This document shows positions 53,552 through 62,628 of a stretch of 64,000 nucleotides of DNA, in pieces. This DNA comes from Verrucomicrobiales bacterium (GTDB lineage Bacteria > Verrucomicrobiota > Verrucomicrobiia > Verrucomicrobiales > DEV007). The notes beneath the pieces were generated by a model that saw only the letters and a program-made list of their open reading frames with translations, was not told the DNA's origin and searched no databases. A program made the translations under genes and the position numbers. The stretch's first letter is position 1. Every line of letters begins with the position of its first letter. Location: the NCBI GenBank assembly GCA_016795505.1, contig JAEUHH010000105.1, forward strand, positions 62,001-126,000, in the 5' to 3' direction.

Positions 53552-54434
53552 TTCTCGGTTCCAAATGTTGATTGATGCAAAGCGGTTCTACTCGGCCATT
53601 TGGAAAGCAGAAGTTCAGTCGTTGGTAATCGAACGTCGCGTCGCACTTGTGAATGACTGTGTGGTGGTTCGGACACAGCAGCACCAAATTGTCCAAAGCA
53701 TCCTCACCTCCGCGGGAGCGATAGACGATGTGATGCGCCTCAGCCGCTTGGACCGAATAGAGAGTTGGGGGATCGAAACCGCACAACTGGCATCGACCGC
53801 TATAGACTTCAATTAGATCAGAAACCAGTTGCCGATTCCGAGAATAGGTGTTTGTCAGCTCTCTCTGCCGTTCGGGCGATACCCCAGTGTGCTCCTCCCG
53901 GAGGAACGATTCGAACTGCGGGAGATCCTGCTGGTAGAGCTTTTCGAGGCGCAGTTCGTCTGCGACCTTGTAGGCTCGCATTTCGAGCGCCAGATGTTTG
54001 GTAAACTCTTCCAGGATCGCGTGACCATCAGGCGAAATCCCGCGAATTGTCTGGCAGGCGTGCAAAAGTGAGGTCCGGTCAGTTCCTGCCAGAGTGCCGG
54101 AGTCGAGAGGCAGAAACTTCAAGACATCGAAGGCATCCGATTTCGGGTCTTCATCAATACGGAAGTATGCCGATTCGGATAGGTTTCCCCAAAGCCGGTA
54201 AGGTCCATATTTGTAACCTGGCGGATTGATGGTTTTGGAACGAACAACCAGTTTCGCGGCGATTTTGAGCTGAGGCAGACCCGACCGGTCGATTATTCGG
54301 GTGAACAACCAAAGTGTTTCACCGATATTGATCGCAGAGTGAAGGCGCAGTTGCTTCGAATTGAAGTTAAAACCTGCTCCTTGGTCCAGATCACGCCTGT
54401 AATTGGAGAGCTTCCAGTAGGCCAGTAAGTTCAT
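53541..54434 (-). CDS. HNH endonuclease with N-terminal sensor-like region
   Basis: A 297-residue protein. The C-terminal HNH domain is complete: C215-x-x-C218, H234-H235 in A-E-A-H-H-I-V, N249 in L-D-N-L, and C254-P-N256-H257-H258. The first 110 residues form a separate domain (Y-W-K-L-S-N-Y-R-R-D-L near the start, G-E-T-L-W-L-F-T-R at 38-46) that may recognise DNA or a modified base, but this is conjecture. ATG 54434 overlaps the 3' end of the DUF4338-ATPase gene by 44 bp, and its stop overlaps the next gene. Its G+C is clearly lower than both partners by eye (near half against about two thirds), suggesting separate acquisition. Confidence 0.88.
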   Translation of the reverse strand: MNLLAYWKLSNYRRDLDQGAGFNFNSKQLRLHSAINIGETLWLFTRIIDRSGLPQLKIAAKLVVRSKTINPPGYKYGPYRLWGNLSESAYFRIDEDPKSDAFDVLKFLPLDSGTLAGTDRTSLLHACQTIRGISPDGHAILEEFTKHLALEMRAYKVADELRLEKLYQQDLPQFESFLREEHTGVSPERQRELTNTYSRNRQLVSDLIEVYSGRCQLCGFDPPTLYSVQAAEAHHIVYRSRGGEDALDNLVLLCPNHHTVIHKCDATFDYQRLNFCFPNGRVEPLCINQHLEPRSVA

Positions 54435-57400
54435 TTTCGATCCGGTTTGAGCGGAGGCTTTCGCTTCGCCTGGTAAATTCAGGTTTTTTCCGTGCAGGCG
54501 TGGGGCCAAACCAGTCTGGTCTGAGTCGCATGGCCATATTTCGATCCTGCGAGTAGATGTAGGAGTCCGATTCTGCCTTCGCTGAGTGCCCCCGCAGCGC
54601 CTCGATGAACCGCTCGAGCCGGAACAGTTCGCGATCCGGGAGGAGCTGGCGGGGCAGTCCGGCCTCGAGTCGGGCGAGGGCGGCGCGCAGGGGGCCGTCC
54701 ACGATCAGGGTGATGGGGCGGCCCTCCGGGCTTTGGCAGGCGAGGAGAAGATGGTCGGGCTGGTAGGGGAGCGCGCCGCGCAACTCGGAGGGAATGCGGG
54801 GCACGCGCAGGGCGAGCTCGGTTTCGGGAATGCTGCGGTTGGCGATGTGGGCGCGGGAGGGCTGCTCGTGGAAGCGGTGGCCGACCCACAGGAACAAGCG
54901 CGTGGTCATCTCCGGGAAAAGGTCGGCGCAGTAGGCCCGGTTGATGGACTCGATGAGGGAGCGCTTGAAGTTTTCCCCGGGCTCTTCGGCGGCGGCGAGG
55001 ATGCGCAGGAGGTCCGCACCGGGCGCGGGGTCGAGATCGAAGCATTCCCTGCCGTGGTCGTGCTCGAAGAAGAAACGGCGTTTGAGGGCGCGGAAGTTTT
55101 CCTCGTTCACGCCCATGAGCCGGGGCGCGCCATCGGCGGTCCAGCCATCCGCGAGAGCGCCGCTCTCCAGCAGCCAATCCCAGCGAGGATGGCTGAAGGC
55201 GGCGGGATCAGCCCAGATGCGGAGAATGCAGCTGAGGGTGAACCGGTCGTCCAGATCCAGGAGGCGGGAGGCATACCAACGGCCCGGGGAGCGGGACGGT
55301 CGCGCTTCATCCAGGGCATCGCCCAGCAACATGCGGGCGAACCAGATGAGCAGCTCGCGCACGGGCGCGCGCTGCCCGGCGGCGGCGCAGCGGGTGAGTA
55401 GGAAGCCGAGGCGCTCCTGGACGCGCGGCTCGGACAGGAGGCGATGGTTCCAGGCGAGGTCCGAATCCGGCTGGGCCTCGGCGGCCGCTTGAATCGCGGG
55501 CTGGTCGAGTATTTTTCGCAGCAGGGCGAGGGAGAAATCCGGGTGCAGCGGATTGCGGAGGCTGAGGTCCACGACCAGCACTTTGAGGCCGGAAACAGCG
55601 GGAGCGGACTCCGCCTCGCCATAGACCAGGCGGTGGGCCGCCTGGCGCGCGGCCTCGGCGACGGGAGGGAAGTCCTTTCCGGCGCGGTATAGCAGGTGGA
55701 AGGGGTATTCGTTGGCCGCGAGGCAGTAGGGTTTGCCGGCCGCGTGGGCCTGCTTCCAGGCGTCGAGGACGGGGCCGATGTCGTCCGGCCGCATCGCGGC
55801 GGTGGCATCGCGTTCCACCACGGCGCCGATGCGGGAAAGCTCGGGCTCGAGACGGCGCAGCAGGTGGGTTTTGCCGTCGCCCGCGTTGCCGGTGAGCACG
55901 AGGGAAAATCCTTCGCGCACCTTTTCGATCAGGAAATCATCAAGCGGCTGCGGCACGTGGAGGCGGGCCAGCGCCTCGGCGCTGAGCTCGTCGGCGCAGG
56001 CATCGGGACCGGCACGGGCGATGTCCCGCCAAAACTCGAGTTCGGGATCCGGCTCGGCGGTGCCGACGACGACGGCGGCAGGCTGGACAGGCATTTCGGC
56101 AACGGCGGCGGGAGTCTCCGCATCGCGCTCAGGTGCCGGAGCGGTCTCGGGGGCGAGTTCGTTCGCTATCTCGCTGACGGAGCGGAAGGGTGAGGAGCGC
56201 AGGGCTTCCAAGGCGGGAGCGTGGCGGAGCCGTGAGCGAAGCCACCGGGTGCGCCAGAAGGCGGCGATGCGTTCGGTGGCGTCGCGAAAGCGGTCGGGGT
56301 GCCGGATGTAATCGGGCGCATTGGCGGACTCGCCGCGCAGGAAGACGGACGCGTTTTCCCACAGGGGCACGGCATAGACGCGGCGGAGCTGGTCGTGCCG
56401 CATGAGGACGGTGGGGTTGAAGCCGAGTAGGTTCATCCCGTCGCGCATCTTCCGGAACTTCGGACTGAAACCCTCGCCGAAGATGCTGTTGACGTCGCTA
56501 AATTGGTGGGCCTCCTCCCAGGCAGCCTCGACGGCGCGGACGGTGGCGTCGGAGAACTGGACGGTGCCGTAGCCGACGGTGTCGCCGATTTTTTGGTAGC
56601 GGATCTCCGGCTGGTCGGGGACGATCGTCCCGGCGGGGAGGCGGAGCCGCTCGTACTGGCTGCTGCCGTGGGCGTAAAGGCTGGTGGTGTTGAGCCAGGC
56701 GAGGGTGCAGTCCTTGGTGCGCCCGGCGTTCTTAAGCTGCGAGCTGATGATAGAGGGGCGGTCGCCGTAGCGGCGGCGGTAATCGTCGGCGACCTCCGGG
56801 CTGAGCAGAAGCAGGGCGACGAGCTTGCCCCCAAGGATGTGGTTGTAGGGGGCAACGGCACCGCAGGTGGTAATCTCCAGCATGTTGGTGCCAACGCGGT
56901 CGCTTTTGGCGCAGAGCAAGGCAGTGGAAATGGCGCTGCGATTCTCCTCCCGCAGGAGCGCGGCGGCGAGGGCGGCGGGATCGACGAGTGCGTCGCGGGC
57001 GGCGAGCAGGGCGGCTTTGGCCTTGAGGAGCCGGGCCAGCTCAAAGGCGCGTTTTTTCGCGACAAGGAGGCGGCGGGCCTTGGTCTCTCCAGTGCCTTCG
57101 TGGGCGGTTCTGCCCTCCAGATTGAGCACTTCGAGCGAGACCGGGGGCGTGCCATGCGGGGCGTCCCCACCGTAGACGACCTCGGTTTCCTGGAGGATGA
57201 GAGGTGCGCCAGCGCGGTCGGCCTCGGCGCTATCCTTGAGGGTCTGCTTACGTTCGGCGGCGAACTCGCTGGCACGGCGCTGGAGCCGGGCGATGACCTC
57301 GCGGGGCGGATTGCCGAAATGGGCCGGGTCCACGAGATCGGTGGGATCCACCTCGGCGAGCGCGTCGTTGAGCAGGCGAAGCAAGTGGTCGTGCGCCCAG

Positions 57401-58245
57401 CCAAGAAAGGCGGCGTCTTTCGCGGCGGCGGCTTCGAGAAGGCGTTTGGAGAACTCCTCGGTGGTCCAGCCGATGGCGCGGTCGCGGTCGGTGGCGATGA
57501 GCGGGCTGTTGCCGAGCGCGGCGATGCCGATGACGGCGTGGCAGGGGTGGGCGCGGTCGCGGACGAGGTAGAAGAGTTGGCGGCCGGGGATGGCGGTTTG
57601 GGGGATGGCCCACGTGTAGCGGAAGTAGCGCCAGATCTTTCCGAGGCGCAAGCCGGTGAACTCGTCCCGCAGGTCAGACTCACCCTCGCCGGGCACGAGC
57701 TGGAGATAGGGTTGGATGGCGGAGGCAAGAGGGTCAGGTTCGCCAGGTGAGGTCCGGGCGGCGGCTTCGAGGCGGGCGGCGAGTTCCGCGCCATCGGCGA
57801 CAAGAAGGCGGATGCTGCGGCGGTTCTTTTTGCCGGGAGGCGGATCTTCGCAGTCGGCGATGAAGGAGCGCACGTGGCGGTCGGCAAACTGACTGGCGAG
57901 CACTGGACGAAGTTCATCACGGAGCCGGTTCTTGGCGGCGGCTGCGAAATCGGCTTCTCCTTTCCCCTGCCGCGCCCGGCGTGGTGAAACAAGCTCGATG
58001 CCGAAGCGGTCGGCGCGCACCCGCCATTTCAGGGCGCGGAGGTCAGCCAGCAGGCGCATGGAGGCCTCGTAGGCCTTGGTCTGGCCGTTGAGGTGCGGCG
58101 TCCGCCGGGCCCAGGCGGCTTCCTGTTCCACCAGCGCCGGCAGCCGGGCGGAGTCGGAGGTCTCGTCTGCCGCGAGGGAGGCGGCGAAATCGAGCAGCCT
58201 CTCGGCGGCGATGCCTTCGACGTTGGGGTGGATCTCGATGTGCAT
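54391..58245 (-). CDS. DruA-like DUF4338 domain fused to a GDGKT P-loop ATPase (candidate defence protein)
   Basis: A 1284-residue fusion. Residues about 60-265 and 464-690 match DUF4338 (DruA of Druantia): Q-L-F-Y-L-V-R-D, V-I-G-I-A-A-L-G, D-R-A-I-G-W; then A-P-Y-N-H-I-L-G-G-K-L-V-A-L, S-P-E-V-A-D-D-Y-R-R-R-Y-G, I-I-S-S-Q, F-G-E-G-F and L-M-R-H-D-Q-L-R-R-V-Y. A helical insertion of about 200 residues splits the two halves. After an Ala/Pro linker (700-735) comes a P-loop ATPase: Walker A G-N-A-G-D-G-K-T at 786-793, E-R-D-A-T near 811, A-A-N-E at 843-846 and strand V-L-V-V-D-L at 889-894, a pattern I recall from DptF. First gene of a three-gene operon. Confidence 0.82.
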   Translation of the reverse strand: MHIEIHPNVEGIAAERLLDFAASLAADETSDSARLPALVEQEAAWARRTPHLNGQTKAYEASMRLLADLRALKWRVRADRFGIELVSPRRARQGKGEADFAAAAKNRLRDELRPVLASQFADRHVRSFIADCEDPPPGKKNRRSIRLLVADGAELAARLEAAARTSPGEPDPLASAIQPYLQLVPGEGESDLRDEFTGLRLGKIWRYFRYTWAIPQTAIPGRQLFYLVRDRAHPCHAVIGIAALGNSPLIATDRDRAIGWTTEEFSKRLLEAAAAKDAAFLGWAHDHLLRLLNDALAEVDPTDLVDPAHFGNPPREVIARLQRRASEFAAERKQTLKDSAEADRAGAPLILQETEVVYGGDAPHGTPPVSLEVLNLEGRTAHEGTGETKARRLLVAKKRAFELARLLKAKAALLAARDALVDPAALAAALLREENRSAISTALLCAKSDRVGTNMLEITTCGAVAPYNHILGGKLVALLLLSPEVADDYRRRYGDRPSIISSQLKNAGRTKDCTLAWLNTTSLYAHGSSQYERLRLPAGTIVPDQPEIRYQKIGDTVGYGTVQFSDATVRAVEAAWEEAHQFSDVNSIFGEGFSPKFRKMRDGMNLLGFNPTVLMRHDQLRRVYAVPLWENASVFLRGESANAPDYIRHPDRFRDATERIAAFWRTRWLRSRLRHAPALEALRSSPFRSVSEIANELAPETAPAPERDAETPAAVAEMPVQPAAVVVGTAEPDPELEFWRDIARAGPDACADELSAEALARLHVPQPLDDFLIEKVREGFSLVLTGNAGDGKTHLLRRLEPELSRIGAVVERDATAAMRPDDIGPVLDAWKQAHAAGKPYCLAANEYPFHLLYRAGKDFPPVAEAARQAAHRLVYGEAESAPAVSGLKVLVVDLSLRNPLHPDFSLALLRKILDQPAIQAAAEAQPDSDLAWNHRLLSEPRVQERLGFLLTRCAAAGQRAPVRELLIWFARMLLGDALDEARPSRSPGRWYASRLLDLDDRFTLSCILRIWADPAAFSHPRWDWLLESGALADGWTADGAPRLMGVNEENFRALKRRFFFEHDHGRECFDLDPAPGADLLRILAAAEEPGENFKRSLIESINRAYCADLFPEMTTRLFLWVGHRFHEQPSRAHIANRSIPETELALRVPRIPSELRGALPYQPDHLLLACQSPEGRPITLIVDGPLRAALARLEAGLPRQLLPDRELFRLERFIEALRGHSAKAESDSYIYSQDRNMAMRLRPDWFGPTPARKKPEFTRRSESLRSNRIENELTGLLEALQLQA

Positions 58246-58776
58246 GCTGAGGTCGGAGACGGGAGCTAGTCACTGGTGCCGAAGTGTGTCGGCCAATCTC
58301 CCGCAAAATCCAACATTTTTGACCTGTTTTCTTCCAAGGTTTCGAGTCTGCCCGGCAACTCTGGGCCGCAATCGAGGATGCCAGCCGATCCCGGGAGAAA
58401 ATCCGGCAGGGCCACCGGCAGATCGTCCCCTATCGCTACGCGTAACACGCCGGCCTGTCGCCCGGGAGCCGCCCGCCGGCCGGATTGTTGCCCGACCTCG
58501 CCGCCGACCCCCGAGCCGCAGTCGATCTCGGCCTTGAATCAATGACATTGCCTCCCTGTGGAAAATCTGATCGTCAGCCAAGACGTACCCCAGCCGCGGG
58601 CTTCGATCTACCTCCGTTCCAATCGCCAGGCCACGCCCGAACCATTCTCCGCGGACGAAATCGAAATGGGGCAGCGTCGGCTGGCGCCTGCCTGCATCCG
58701 GCCTCAGCGACATTTGAAACCACATTGCTATTGCGATTTGTTTGCATTAAACCGCGCGTAGTCTATTTTCCGCCCC
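58246..58776. other. 531-bp gene-free interval upstream of the candidate defence operon and the G3E genes
   Basis: No convincing gene is visible. A plus-strand frame at 58323-58443 (F-Q-G-F-E-S-A-R-Q-L-W-A-A-I-E) looks protein-like but has no start or recognisable family, so it may be a remnant. An AT-rich patch at about 58302-58340 may serve the minus-strand operon. Another at 58714-58757, with TTGCTATTGCG and TTTGCATTAAA elements, lies just before the G3E gene and could hold its promoter or a Zur-type site; this is not firm. Confidence 0.5.
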
Positions 58777-59997
<1,221 letters not shown>

Positions 59998-59998
59998 G

Positions 59999-60964
59999 GT
60001 GAAGCCACTCCTGCTCATCACCGGCTTTCTGGGCGCCGGGAAGACCACCCTGCTCCGCGGTCTGCTCCAGCGGTTGCATGCCCGAGGGCTGGCAGCCGAC
60101 GTCATCCTCAACGACTACGAGAATGCCGCCATCGACGCCGCCACCCTGCGCGAAGGCCTCGCCAGCCTGGCTCCGATCTCGGCCAGTTGCGCCTGCTGCG
60201 ACAGCCTCGGCGGTCTGCTCCAGCTCTGCCAGGCAGCCGGCAACAGCCGGGGCGATCTCGTCCTCATCGAGTTGAATGGCACTGCCGATCCCCTGCCCCT
60301 GCTCGAGACCTTCACCCTGCTGGAGTCCCGGCTCGGCCTGTGGCCCCGCTGGCAGATCGGTGTCGTCGATGCCCGTCACTGGGGCCGACGCGGCTCACTC
60401 GAGCCCCTCGAATGGCGACAGATCGAGACCGCGACCCACTGGCAGTTGACCCACGAATCCGGCCTGCCTCATAACCTGTGCGACAGCCTCGCCCAATCCG
60501 TCGCCGATCTCAATCCCCACGCCACCCGCACCGATCCGGATCAGCTCGCTGACGCCCTCACGCAGGCCATCGGCATGGATCCGGCCAGTTCAGGAAAAAA
60601 TCGCCTGTTCCGCTTTCGACCGGCCGATGAAAAGGCTGACCGCCACCCTGTCCAACACCTCACCCATGCCTTCACCGGCGTCCAGGTGCCACTCGGCGGC
60701 CGGTTCCGTGAGAACCAGGTGCGCCAGTTCCTCGAAGCCCTGCCCGAAGTCGTCATCCGGGCAAAGTTGCTCACCCGTCTGACCGAACGCCCCGGTGCAC
60801 GCTGGCTCTTCGAACGGACCGCCCGCCATCCCGTGCCTGAGCCCGTCGATGTCCCCGATATCGAGCATGTCCCCTCCTCGCTCGTCTGCATCGGTCCCGA
60901 CCTCGATCCGGAAGCCATCCGGGCTCTCGCCACGGCTCATTTCGGGCCGACCGTTTCGATCTGA
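59999..60964 (+). CDS. G3E GTPase, COG0523/CobW family, second copy
   Basis: A 321-residue GTPase with Walker A G-F-L-G-A-G-K-T at 9-16 and a metal-binding C-x-C-C motif (C64-A-C-C67). The E-L-N-G-T-A-D-P segment stands where E-S-T-G-x-x-x-P is usual, and the N-K-x-D base-specificity motif is not evident, replaced by a V-V-D-A-R-H region. It is therefore a diverged member whose nucleotide preference may differ. The CobW_C domain closes the protein. GTG 59999 lies right after the previous stop; TTG 59990 would overlap it. The stop codon (60962-60964) falls inside a repeat array. Confidence 0.85.
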   Translation: MKPLLLITGFLGAGKTTLLRGLLQRLHARGLAADVILNDYENAAIDAATLREGLASLAPISASCACCDSLGGLLQLCQAAGNSRGDLVLIELNGTADPLPLLETFTLLESRLGLWPRWQIGVVDARHWGRRGSLEPLEWRQIETATHWQLTHESGLPHNLCDSLAQSVADLNPHATRTDPDQLADALTQAIGMDPASSGKNRLFRFRPADEKADRHPVQHLTHAFTGVQVPLGGRFRENQVRQFLEALPEVVIRAKLLTRLTERPGARWLFERTARHPVPEPVDVPDIEHVPSSLVCIGPDLDPEAIRALATAHFGPTVSI

Positions 60965-61025
60965 CCCTGTTTGGTCTCCGATCGTACCCTGTTCCCTCTC
61001 CGATCCAACAGGGTCTCATCGAAAG
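60954..61025. repeat. modular intergenic repeat, locus F (three units; supplies a stop codon)
   Basis: Three units: TTCGATCTGACCCTGTTTGG..., TCCGATCGTACCCTGTTCC... and TCCGATCCAACAGGGTCTC.... The first two carry ACCCTGT, the third ACAGGGT, so both core orientations occur in one array. The outer edges TTTCGAT and ATCGAAA are inverted copies. The TGA of the second G3E gene is formed by the first unit. Confidence 0.85.
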
Positions 61026-61106
61026 GTGCCCGCCCGGACATTGCGGACCTTGCGACCTATCCCGGTCGAAGGGAGATTGGGCCATTCGATCAGCCCCAGT
61101 TCTGCC

Positions 61107-62531
61107 ATGTTTTTACCGCCATTCCGCTTCGTTCCGCTCCTTGTCCTGATTTTCGGCCTCGCCACCACTCCGTTGGCGGCCGCGGACGCGACGCGACCGC
61201 CGAACATCGTGCTCATCTTCTGCGACGACCTCGGCTATGCCGACCTGAGCTGCCAGGGCGCAACGGATTTCGCCACGCCGCATCTGGACAAGATGGCGGC
61301 CCAGGGCGCCCGCCTGACACACTTCTACGTGCCCGCCTCGGTCTGCTCGGCTTCGCGGGCCGCGCTGATGACGGGATGCTATCCGGACCGGGTCGGCGTG
61401 ACGGGCGTCTTTTTTCCCACTCTGGCGAAAGATGGTCAGCCGGCCGGGCCGGGCAAGGCCGGCCTGCATCCTGACGAACTCACCATCGCCGAGGTGCTGA
61501 AGTCCCGCGGCTACGCGACCACCTGCATCGGCAAGTGGCATCTCGGCGACCATCCGGACTTCCTGCCGACGCGACAGGGATTTGACTCCTACTTCGGCAT
61601 TCCCTACTCGAATGACATGGGCTGGTGGGAGGGAAAGCCAAAGGACTTCAAGGCAGACTTCCCGCCCATCCCGCTGATGGAGGGCGATTGGATCGTGGAG
61701 ACGAATCCGGATCAGCGGCACCTGACGCGGCGCTACACGGAGCGGGCGATCCAGTTCATCCGCGAAAACGCGACGAGCCCCTTCTTTCTCTATCTGCCGC
61801 ACACCATGCCGCACATCCCGTTGTTCGTCAGCGAGGCCTTCTCCGGCAAGGCCCGCTATGGCCTCTATGGTGATGTCATTCAGGAACTCGACTGGAGTGT
61901 CGGCGCCATCCTCGCGACCTTGTCCGAGTTGAAGCTCGATGAAAACACGCTGGTCATCTTCACCAGCGACAACGGACCGTGGCTGAGCATGGGCAGTCAC
62001 GGCGGCAAGGCCGATCCGCTGAGGGACGGGAAATTCACCCGCTACGAGGGCGGCCACCGCGTCCCCTGCCTGATGCGCTGGACCGGCCGCATCCCGGCGG
62101 GCAAAGTGCTGGACGGGATCGTGTCGACGATCGACCTGCTGCCAACAGCCGCAACCCTGGCCGGCGCCTCGCTGCCGGCCGACCGGACTGTCGACGGCAG
62201 GGATGTCTCGGCTTACCTCACCGGAAAGGCTGAAACCTCGCCTCGCGAGGTCTTTTTCCACAGCCCCGAGGTGGTGCGCCGGGGCGAGTGGAAGCTCTTT
62301 CTGCCGGGCAAATACCAGGAGGTTGCCCCGCCTCCAGCCGGAAATCCCCCGGGTGGCCGGGTCGAATACCCCCATCCGCGGCTGTATCATCTCCCGACCG
62401 ATCCGGGCGAACGCACCAGCCTGCACGCCAAGGCGGAGTATGCCGGCCTGATCGAGGAACTGACGCAGCTCTGCCGGACCCATCAGGAGGACCTGAAAGC
62501 CGCCTCCCGCCCCGCCGGCCGGGTGCCGTGA
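61107..62531 (+). CDS. secreted type I sulfatase
   Basis: A 474-residue arylsulfatase-fold enzyme with a signal peptide (about 1-27). The formylglycine signature is C80-S-A-S-R, i.e. the Cys-type C-x-A/S-x-R motif needing an FGE maturase, followed by T-G-C-Y-P-D-R. Metal-binding D40-D41 lie in F-C-D-D-L-G-Y, then G-K-W-H-L-G and T-S-D-N-G-P complete the active site. It probably removes sulfate esters from sulfated glycans or related compounds outside the cytoplasm. No FGE gene is in the window. It starts 142 bp after the second G3E gene, with repeat locus F between them. Confidence 0.93.
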   Translation: MFLPPFRFVPLLVLIFGLATTPLAAADATRPPNIVLIFCDDLGYADLSCQGATDFATPHLDKMAAQGARLTHFYVPASVCSASRAALMTGCYPDRVGVTGVFFPTLAKDGQPAGPGKAGLHPDELTIAEVLKSRGYATTCIGKWHLGDHPDFLPTRQGFDSYFGIPYSNDMGWWEGKPKDFKADFPPIPLMEGDWIVETNPDQRHLTRRYTERAIQFIRENATSPFFLYLPHTMPHIPLFVSEAFSGKARYGLYGDVIQELDWSVGAILATLSELKLDENTLVIFTSDNGPWLSMGSHGGKADPLRDGKFTRYEGGHRVPCLMRWTGRIPAGKVLDGIVSTIDLLPTAATLAGASLPADRTVDGRDVSAYLTGKAETSPREVFFHSPEVVRRGEWKLFLPGKYQEVAPPPAGNPPGGRVEYPHPRLYHLPTDPGERTSLHAKAEYAGLIEELTQLCRTHQEDLKAASRPAGRVP

Positions 62532-62586
62532 ACCGTAACCACTGGGTGACACCGGGGTTTCTACTGGCGATAGTACCGCCGGCTCC

Positions 62587-62612
62587 AACGCCGGCCCGCC
62601 AGAACCGGCGTT
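62587..62612 (+). terminator. candidate terminator hairpin after the sulfatase gene
   Basis: AACGCCGG and CCGGCGTT form a perfect 8-bp stem with a 10-base loop in the 97-bp gap before the kinase gene. Only a short, mixed pyrimidine run follows (GCGCTTTCTCCC), so it may be a weak or factor-dependent terminator. Confidence 0.4.
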
Positions 62613-62628
62613 GCGCTTTCTCCCCCGC

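Noticed and set aside
48944-58245. A complete BREX, DISARM, Dnd/Dpt or Druantia system
   Set aside because: No PglZ, methyltransferase, DrmA helicase, DndBCDE or DruE-type helicase is encoded nearby; only individual domains are shared.
58270-58725. 151-codon minus-strand frame upstream of the candidate defence operon
   Set aside because: No recognisable motif, Arg/Gly-rich shadow-like composition and no ribosome binding site; treated as non-coding.
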